This document shows positions 55,336 through 64,000 of a DNA stretch of 64,000 nucleotides, piece by piece. The DNA lies in contig CM114271.1 of the NCBI GenBank assembly GCA_050084515.1, positions 57,970,001 to 58,034,000 of the forward strand, in the 5' to 3' direction. Source of the DNA: Blasia pusilla (lineage: Eukaryota > Marchantiophyta > Marchantiopsida > Blasiales). A program made the position numbers and the translations under genes. The notes under the pieces were generated by a model that was given only the letters and a program-made list of their open reading frames with translations, was not told where the DNA came from and ran no database searches. Each line of letters starts with the position of its first letter. The first letter of the stretch is position 1.

Positions 55336-58300
55336 ATGGCGAGTCCGGACATTGCCACGCTCATCGTGGCGTATCTGCGCAAGCGCAGTCTGACGAAATC
55401 TGTGAAAGCGTTTCTAGCGGAGAGCAAATATGTAAGCTTCTCTCGTAGCCATCGTTCCTGCTTGTTCGGGCTTGTGATTCCGCAGGTCTACTCAAGCTCT
55501 TGCCGTGCTGCGTGCGCGGAGGTTTATTGGCGCGGGGGTTTATCGGGGCGGGATTGGCGCCGGTTTTTTCTGCCCTGTGGCTATCGTCTCCATTTAAATT
55601 CATCTGTTGTTTCGTGCTTCGAGAGCTGACACGCAGCGAATCTGATAACTTGGGGGTTCACGTTGACGCTGGTTTAGAGGATGTCATCGCGATTGAGCGT
55701 CCATCATTTGTTTATTTTCCTCAGGGAGGGTGCTTGGTCTAAGAAGCAAGCTGGTATTTTCGTTTGTCTTGTGCTGGAGACTATTCTCGCGATTCCGATC
55801 ACTTAATCTTCACGTGGTCATTGTGCTGTATTGCGAAGGAGTTCCGTGAAAGCGCTTTCGGCCGGAAGTTTTATAGTTTGCGCACTGTTTGGCTCATGTG
55901 TTTATGGTGACTCTGTCGGGAGGAGCCTCGAATTATTCTGTTCTTTTAAGAAAAATAAATTTCGTGAACATTGACTGCTTTTCCATTGATAACGTCGAAC
56001 AATTGATGGTGGATTTTATCTTTGCTGCTCAGCTTGGATTGTGGCCGTAAAGTAGGAATGAACATGTGTGCGTAAGAAAATGAATTTTGGTATTTCTTTG
56101 ATTTACTAGTGCCTCAGATCGCGTGTTGACCTTAAACCCTGCCGACGGTCCCATTCTTTTCTAGTTGAGACTTCCCTTTCTACGGTTTAGGGTATAACAG
56201 GGTTTTGGAAGGTCAGATCTCGAATGAAGTGAGTGAGAGATGAAGGAAGTGCTGACTTGATTCATCTTGGAACTGTTTTACAGAAAGATTCAGGAGCTCC
56301 TGTAGATGAAGATCTGGAGTCCATATACGACAGCTACTTGTCGACCAAGTCAGAGTGAGTTTGTCTCCTTTTTGTCAACCTGTAAGAATTCTGCCCTCGT
56401 TGTCTGAGCTTGATTCGTCTGGTAGAGGCGGCCCTCCTGAATCTGAATCGACCACATAATTCTCCTAATCGCGAATTCCTGGGGGAGTCACTGCTGTCAT
56501 CCTTCTCCCCTTTCTTTGTGTTCTATGCGCTCTCTCGTGATGTGTAGTGTCATGTGGAGCATCTTGGATGTCTTTGGTGACCAAAGTAGCTTCTACAGTT
56601 GAGGAGATTCGTCAAAATTTCTGTTGTAAATTGGGCAATTTCAATACACGAAGCAATTGACTGTCAAAAGGCTTTTTATGTGGATAAGTAGTTTCGTTAG
56701 GGTATAGGGTTTCATCTATGTGACATTCTTGAGCTATCCAAAAACCTCCCTGCTCAGATGAGAGTGGCCACTAGATGCAACATTAGATGAGATGAAATTG
56801 GATCGTTGATCACATTAAATGGCATGACCTCTTTTATCTCTTTCCAGACTTCTTTGCAAACTTTGACAAAAGTTGAGAAGTGAGAGTAATGAAATCTGCT
56901 GGCACTAACTCAATCCCTGTTCATTGCAGTTCCAAGAAAAGAAAGTCAACGGATATTGTTACAGAACCCTCTGAGAAACGACCAAAGACTGGATCAACTG
57001 TCAAACCAGTAGTGTCGACTTCAGACGAAGATTCAGACTCCAACAGCGATGAAGATGAACCTGTGAAGCCAGAGAAGGAGGTGAAGTTAACCAATAGTGA
57101 ACCCAAGAAAGTGGTCAAAACTCCAACTCCTGCTGACAGTGAAGAATCATCATCAGATGAATCGGATATCGAGGAGGATGTCTCTGCAAAGAAGGCAGCT
57201 GCCAGTGCCCCAGTTGTGCCTGCAAAATCTGACTCATCTTCGGATTCTGAAGATAGTGAGGATGAGGTGGCAGTGGAACCTACTAAGAAAGCAGCAGTAC
57301 CAGCTCTTGCAACTCCAAAGGAGAAGACTGTCCCCTCCAAGGAATCAACTTCTAGTGATGAAGACAGTGAAGATGAGGTGGTGGAACCAGTTCCTGTATC
57401 TTCAAAGGAGAAGGCAGCGGCCTGTGAAGAAGGCAAGCCAGTGAAAGTCAATAAACAAGGCTTGGCTGTGAAGGTTGAGATCCCAAAGCATCAAAAGGCT
57501 GAGGAAAGTGATGACTCTTCCGATGAGGACAGTAGTGATGATAGCGACCTTCACAACAAGGCCCCTAGGAAAATCCTTAACCAAATCATGCAGGATGGGA
57601 AGGATGGGAAAAATTCTACTACCAAAAGTGGACCTCTGAAAGTGAACAAGGAGACCCCTGCCAGTGGTAAATCTGTAAATGCCAATGTTGCGAAGGTAGA
57701 GTCATCATCATCGTCAGATTCTGAAGATAGTGAAGATGAGAAGGAAAAGTCTGTGGCACTCAAACTTAGTGCTGTGATTCCTGCAGCAGATAAAAAGCCC
57801 TCTGTGTCTTCGTCATCTTCATCTTCCAGTGATGATGATAGTGACGTTGATACTAGGAATAAAGTCCCAACGGTGAAAGTGTCAGCAGGGGCTCCAATCT
57901 CTAAAGTCGCTCCAGTGGTCAAATTGTCACCAGAATCTCCAATTGTTAAAGTTGTTCCTGTGCCACCTGTGAAGAAATCAGGTTCTTGGAGTCATCGTCT
58001 AGTGAGGAGGATAGTGATGATGACACAAATCAGCCACCCAAGGTAGTGCTGGAAAAGACTACTGAATTGGTGAAACCCACAAAGGCATCCGTGAAAGCTG
58101 CACCTGAGCTTTCGTCATCTTCTGATGAGAGTAGTGATGACTTGACAAGGAAGACTGCCACCAAAGTTAAGCAGGCAACTCCGTTAGTGAATGCAGTGAA
58201 GCCTGTTAAAGCAACTAAGAAGATTGATGAGGCAGTCATGAAGGAGGTGGCGCCTGAGAAGGGAAAGAAGACATCAAGCAAAGTAGGAGTGGTCACAACA

Positions 58301-61288
58301 AAGAAAGCCAAGGTGACAGAAGTGAAGCCTGCTGCGTCCTCATCCTCTGATGATAGTGATGACTCTGATGAGGAGCCAAAATTAAAGGAGAAGAAGGTAT
58401 CTCCTACTGGTGCTGTTGGAAAGATTGATGAGGCAGTCCCAATGCAGGTGGCTTCTGAGCCCACCAAGAGTAAGAAGACCAAAGTGCCAGTTGTCACAAC
58501 AAAGAAAGCCAAGGTGACAGATGTGAAGCCTGCCGTGTCCTCGTCCTCTGATGATAGTGATGACTCTTCAGAGGAGCCAAAGGCAAAGGAGAAGAAGGTA
58601 TCTCCCACTGGTAAGGCTGGAAAGATTGATGAGGCAGTCCCAATACATGTGGTTTCTAAGCCCGCCAATGGAAAGAAGACAACCAAGTTGCCAGTTGTCG
58701 AAACAAAGAAAGTCAAGGTGACACAAGTGAAGCCTGCGGTGTCCTCGTCCTCTGATGACAGTGATGAATCTGCGGAGGAGCCAAAAGCAAAGGAGAAGAA
58801 GGTATCTCCGACTGTTCGTACAGGAAAAATTGATGAGGCGGTACCAATGGAGGTGGTTTCTGAGCATACCAAGGGAAAAAAGAATACCAAAGTGCCAGTG
58901 GTTATGTTTAAGCAAGCTAAGGTGAGTGAAGTGAAGCCTGCCGTGCCATCATCTTCTGATGATAGTGATGACTCTGATGAGGAGCTGCTAGAGAAGGAGA
59001 AAAACATATCTCCTACTGCCGATCCTGGAAAGAAGGCAGTTACTCCTAAGAAATCTGCTTCCACTTCTGAGTCGTCCTCAAGTGAAGAGGAGAGTTCCCT
59101 GAAGAAGACCACTCAGCCAACTGTGAGCAATGGCTCAGGTGCCAAACTAGTTGCATCAAAGCCTGTTGTGGCAGAAGCATCCGATGATAGCAGCGATGAC
59201 AGTGAGGATGAATTGGACAATAAAAGTTCAGAGGCGAAGAATTTGGCTGGCTTAAAGGCAGGAAAGCCGACCTCAAAAGTGCCAACTATTGTCCATGAAC
59301 CAGGGAAAATTGGAAAGGTGGACAAATCAAAGAAGAGCCCCCTAGTGAAACAGCCAGAGCCACAGGACGTTCCTGGAAGTGTGAAGGAGGTGGCTGGAAA
59401 GAAAAGGAAACGTAATGTTGAAGAAACTCCTCATAACATATCCACTGGCAAGGAAAACGGTGAAGCAGCCGGTGCAGGGAAAATTTCCAATGTGAAGGCG
59501 AGTGTACCTGTCATGGACGCACCAAAGTCTGCCAACAAGAGTGCCAAGAGACAGAAACTCACAGATGACTCGGGAAAGCAGGTATTGGTTGGCCGTTTGT
59601 AAAGCTTGTGAAGAAGAAAAGGGTTGAGAGTAGAAAGAAAATTCTATGAAAACATATGACTTTTCTTGGAGGACAATTTTCTCACGTTAATCTCTGTGGG
59701 CAAGGGATCCTTCAGGTCATCTGCTTTGCATGTATGATAGAAACTCATTCTGAGGCCCGTTTCAGATGGTTTCTTTTTGGATTTTGAGCTGAGATTGTAT
59801 GTTGGTTCATGCTATCACTGTCTCCTAATCTGTGCACAATTGTAATCCTTCCAGGGAGCTGGGCCGAAGTTCTTCCAGAAGATAGATGTGAATGAGGTAA
59901 GAATGAGGCAAGTGCACGTGATGTTACTAAAAGAAGTCAAAATTATTCTAGGAATAATAAGAGTGAGTCACAACAGGTTAAATGGTCAATATGTCAGCGG
60001 AGTTATGTCCACTCAGGTCCACCTGCAAATTCACTGTTCAGAGGGATCCATTTGGCATGGAACATAGGCAGAAGAGAGTAACCAATTCTGACGATTTGAC
60101 AATTTTGGAGCCAGATATGATGGTGATTCCTACTATTGAAGTTGGTGTCTTTTCTGTTCTTCATCCTTGCACCTGCTGCAGTTATTATTTTCCTGTCTGG
60201 GCTTTGACAAGTCCAGTCATGATCATAGAAGACATTTCCAGAGAGTCTTTTAGGGTCAGAATCCCGACGGAGATCTAGTGGACAGTTTGTGGATTCCATG
60301 TCTATAGTTGCTGATTCGTCCTTCCTACTCACAGGAAAAATTATTTCTCAATTATGGAGTTTTCCTTCTGCACAGCACTTGAGCTCAACACAGATGAAAT
60401 GACTTTGCCTCAGATTCTCCTCTTGGGGTTATTGTAGAGGACAAGTCTGATGGTATCGGTTATCTTTCATGTTTAAATAGGATTTCCAAGGTTCAAATAA
60501 GATTTCTGAACCCTACCACAATCTATGCAGATTTACTGTGCACACTACTGGGGCAGATGACAGTTTACTTCATGAAACTGAATTATTTTCAATTTTAGCA
60601 TGCCTAAGTAGCCCTCTCACCGATCTAAACTACTGTGATACAGGTGGAGTACGCAGACGAAAGACTACAAGATAATTCTTATTGGGCGAAGGTACGTACT
60701 GTTTAGGGAAAATCAGTCAGTCATCGCATGGATGGCAAGCTTATGTACTACAGTGGTTCATCCTGGTTTGGCTTAGACTGTACAAGTATTAAAGGTTTAT
60801 TCTCCATCACAGTGAGAGCTGGCATCATTATTGGATGCCCGTTGTCATAATCTGTGAATTGGCTTCCATCAAGAATTGTGCGTAGATTAGATTCATGGTG
60901 ATCAATCTATTGTATGTTTTTAGATCAGGAGGATGGTTATATATGACACTTCTTGGTGTTTATAAGTGGAGCTGGGCCATGGGTTGCTTCCTGATTGTTG
61001 GAATTACTCTGTAGGGTGGGGCAGAGGAAGGATGGGGAGCTAAGGCCCAACAAGTACTGGGACAAGTCAAGGGAAAGTAAGTACCTGTTATCCTAATTTT
61101 TATGAATATTTGCATTTTACTCTGGAGGTTTTAATTGTCCACAAAGGGGATTTCTTAACGTACAAGTTTGGTCATAATACAGGGGTTTCAGGCATGAAAA
61201 GACTAAGAAGAAGCGAGGTAGCTACAAGGGAGGTGCCATTACTTTCGAGACACATTCCATAAAATTCAAAGACTCCGATGAAGAGTAA
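55336..61288 (+). CDS. Nopp140/SRP40-type nucleolar phosphoprotein (LisH N-terminus, SRP40 C-terminus), seven exons
   Basis: Exons by GT/AG borders and phase are 55,336-55,431, 56,284-56,354, 56,930-59,581, 59,855-59,896, 60,644-60,691, 61,015-61,076 and 61,183-61,288 (TAA). Exon 1 encodes a LisH-like start (ATLIVAYLRKRSLTKSVKAF). The large exon 3 encodes alternating acidic Ser clusters (SSSSDDSDDSDEEP) and Lys/Pro/Val-rich linkers, with four close ~75-residue repeats (KEKKVSPT...GKIDEAVP). The last exons give FFQKIDVNE, LQDNSYWAK, EGWGAKAQQVLGQVKG, FRHEKTKKKRGSYKGG and HSIKFKDSDEE, the conserved SRP40 C-terminal domain. Family members are casein-kinase-2-phosphorylated chaperones of box C/D and H/ACA snoRNPs in nucleolus and Cajal bodies. 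A 1-bp shift in exon 3 near 57,981-57,988 breaks the frame. It is either a sequencing error or a mutation. The protein would be about 1,025 residues. Confidence 0.92.
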
Positions 61289-63950
61289 TGTGGATGTGCT
61301 TTTAAATACCAATTTTGATCTTTAATATCATTGATTGTCTTTGAGAAGAGTCTTACAATGAGGATTTGTAGGTAGGTATCCGGCAAACGATTAGATTTAA
61401 GTGTCCAGATACCAGACCAAGCTACTAACTGCTTCGAGGGAGTGGTGGGGAAGATTTAAGTAATTTTCTGGAATCCTCAATTTCCCTCAACGTTCTGGAC
61501 GAGTTTCCAATAATCTGACCCTTGTGTGGGTTTGGAATTGGTTTCCTGTCAAGAAACCCTGACTAGAGCTAACCAAGAAGTGTCCAGAGTTCCACACACG
61601 AGACAATGTGTTGGCCATTTGGTCGTTATGAGCAATTGTGCCACATTTCCATCAAAATTATTGAAAGTTAAAGAAGATATCTTCCACCTGTGTTTGCCGA
61701 AAGTTGGGTGTTTGTGGTTGTTTGAAATAATATTTTTTGGCTGAAATTTAATTGCTATAATCTCGACACAAGGGCCCTTACGTCCCCTCATATACTGTAG
61801 GAGGTTTAAAAGCTATATCCCAATCACGAATTATCTTGAACAATTGTAGCCTGTCGGAATGACTGGTAGGGTAGCACTAACTGTACTTGCGGGGAGGGAT
61901 CATAAGGGCCGAGCACTTGAGCAACGTGTTTCTGAGTTCCATCTGAGTTGGAATCTGCAACTTGCCCTTCCATCATAGTGGGTCACTACCACCACAGCAG
62001 GGTGTTACTGGTTTATGCAGAAGGTTTCAAATGGATTTTATCGCTTTTGGATCCAATTCCATGTTGTCACACCTCCCTATACGTCCCTATATGTTTGAAA
62101 GTCAAATATTAGAGAAATAGGAAAGCACTCGAGTTCTTCTAGAAAGTGATTTTCTACGATTGGAGATTCCATGTGATTTTCTCCAGTTTCCACTTTGTAA
62201 TGTAGACCACAACATGTGGGAAACACCTTGTACTTCAAATCGCTAGCTGAATAGATATGGAATCCTCCATATCTACTCTATTGTTGATAGTATCCAACCC
62301 TAGCTATGTTTGTAAAGTTCGACGAATATGATAACGTCCAAACCTTCCCTTTGGTTATACATTTTCGTCATTCTAGAGACTCAAAAATGTGATGTGTACA
62401 CATAGGTCATAAAAAAGTTTGTAGCGAACACTTCGTATACACATGTTATCCAAAGATGTGAACAAGTTACCATTAACCTCTTAACACTTAACCATGCATG
62501 TAGTCCTTTTATTGAGCCACATTATCTATGACCGCCAAAGGTGGTAGGAGAAAGGAGGGAGGGGTGGAATTTTCCATTTTTTTTCCAAGAGAGGGAGGGG
62601 ATTTAATAAAGGAGAATGAGAAAGGATGAATTTAAAATAATGATGGAATAAATACTTCTTATAGGATTCAAATACTAAATGGGTGTTTTTAATATGATCA
62701 AAATTAATAGAGACCAAGTTAGAAAAATCATTAAAATTAAATTTATATTTACGCGGGGGTTGCACGAGCCCCAAGTCCGTCCAGTGGGGGCCAAGCCTGG
62801 TCGCAGGCCACACAATGTGTGCGGGCTCTGTCAACCCGAGTCTGCGCGGAAGGCTTGGGTGCCGGTCGTGGGTACCCGAGCCCGCATGGATATGTGCGTC
62901 CATAAGACGGACGCAAGTATGCTGCATGGACTATGTCTCTGTGCAACCTGGTTGGAATTCTTTAGATTGTGGGAGGTGTATACCTCCTTCGTTTGCTCCA
63001 TCAAATCCATTCTCAATTCACTTGCTTTTACGTAGAATGGAACACACTTCACTTCCATGAATGATTGGAATAAATTTCATGGGTGCACTTATGAATTTTA
63101 TGATTCCATTTATCTTAGTTATTTTCGTACATTATAACAAACTTGAGATTTTTGTGCGGATATTTTGATATGATTTGACTCAAATGGAATTAGAGTAGAA
63201 TAACTTGGGGGCCAAAAAAAGTTGGAAGAGGGTTGACTCGTACGATTCAAAGTAACTTTGGGGAGGAAAAAGGTGGAGGAAGGAAGTTTACTCTTATGAG
63301 AAAGGGGTCAAAGTTGGCCGAGGGGAGGCAAAGCAAAATCTCGGATCTTCTGCACGAAAGCAGAGTGTGAGAATTCAAATTTTTTCTTGCTCCACTTCAA
63401 CAACCCTTTCACTCTCTCCATGCGTTTGGTGGAGAAGGAAGTAAAGGCATTTGTGGACAACCCTCACCCATCACAAGTGGACTGATAATTTCATTTCATG
63501 TTAGTATTGGTCTCTAGCTGAGTTAACTTTGAAGTGACTTTGAAATTTTATATATCGTGAGCAATAATTGATTTTGTGTGTGTCTATCCATGAAGCCTCT
63601 CAGTATTACTCACCACGAGCGGATTGCGTAACCTTGTAAGTGGGTCGCTATTGGAAGTCTGTGAGTCTACACAACTGAGATTATCGCCCTGACTTTGACA
63701 CTCCATCATAAAATTAACACATTTCAATGCGAGTCAAAACAAAGTTTGATTTGTTTCCATGCTGATTGAGTTATTAAACACTTATTGCTCTTCCTTTTTT
63801 TTCTCCATTGGATGATTGACAGTAAGAGTTGGCACACTCCACGCACCATCTAAGATTATCCTACATGAGTTCACATAACTACATTCTATTATGTTGCATT
63901 GATAATAATAGGAGTGTACATTTAAGCCCAAATGTGGCCCAGATGTGGCT
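61289..63950. other. No gene seen downstream of the Nopp140-like gene
   Basis: It starts with the 3' UTR and continues into AT-rich sequence with a short GC-rich patch at 62,750-62,900 (open on both strands, no domain). No repeat copy is recognised until the last 50 bases. Confidence 0.4.
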
Positions 63951-63954
63951 AGGT

Positions 63955-64000
63955 TCACTATGTTGTGCGCATACATATCGCTACACAACATACATCGCTC
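63955..64000 (-). repeat. Start of another reversed repeat R/Ty3 LTR tail, cut by the window end
   Basis: gttgtgcgcatacatatcgctacacaacatacatcgctc is the reverse complement of the conserved tail at 54,335-54,375 and matches 29,548-29,583. Confidence 0.6.

Noticed and set aside
58030-59112. 360-codon minus-strand frame opposite the Nopp140-like gene
   Set aside because: It is the antisense shadow of the Ser/Asp repeats and mirrors the plus-strand coding repeats exactly.
62679-63060. Overlapping plus and minus frames near the GC-rich patch at 62.8 kb
   Set aside because: Short, on both strands, no domain, and explained by local composition.

Overview
The window looks like nuclear DNA from a streptophyte, most likely a non-seed land plant. 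Two host genes are clear: an intronless plant-type DDX6/DHH1-class DEAD-box helicase and a seven-exon Nopp140/SRP40-type nucleolar protein gene. Both have plant-like structure, but the lineage is inference, because no rRNA, organelle or marker sequence decides it. Most of the remaining sequence is LTR-retrotransposon DNA at several stages of decay.

Layout. Positions 1-10,739 hold two nested Ty1/copia elements. Element A (minus strand, 94-10,739) has 342-bp LTRs, a 5-bp AACCC target duplication and an initiator-tRNA-Met-type primer site. It is split by element B (plus strand, 3,312-8,720). Positions 11-19 kb carry few genes: one small conserved-looking exon on the minus strand, short tandem repeats, and fragments of the retroelement family described next. 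Positions 19.66-25.40 kb are a complete but mutated Ty3/gypsy element (copy 1). Positions 25.4-33 kb are AT-rich with one degenerate multi-exon gene. Positions 33.5-36.6 kb hold the helicase gene and its upstream region. Positions 36.6-41.7 kb show no recognisable gene. Positions 41.7-53.7 kb hold a Gag remnant and a second Ty3 element (copy 2) with an inverted segment of a third copy embedded in it (copy 3, 49.99-53.16 kb). Positions 55.3-61.3 kb hold the Nopp140-like gene. The last 2.7 kb has no gene and ends in a fragment of a dispersed repeat.

The most interesting system is the Ty3/gypsy family. Its order, pieced together from three copies, is Gag (two zinc knuckles) - aspartic protease - linker - DNMT3-like cytosine-5 DNA methyltransferase - in-frame TAG - reverse transcriptase/RNase H - integrase - C-terminal PHD finger. 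All three copies keep an in-frame TAG followed by CA(A/G)CCA at the exact methyltransferase/RT boundary. This fits the TMV-type leaky-stop context (UAG CAR YYA). The other stops in the methyltransferase/RT region are private to single copies. The inference is an element that carries its own de novo methyltransferase, makes RT-integrase by programmed readthrough, and may use a PHD finger to choose chromatin for insertion. Methyltransferase-bearing retrotransposons are known from charophyte algae and dinoflagellates. The readthrough signal and the PHD finger are the parts I do not know to be described. All copies here are broken, so activity would have to come from relatives elsewhere in the genome.
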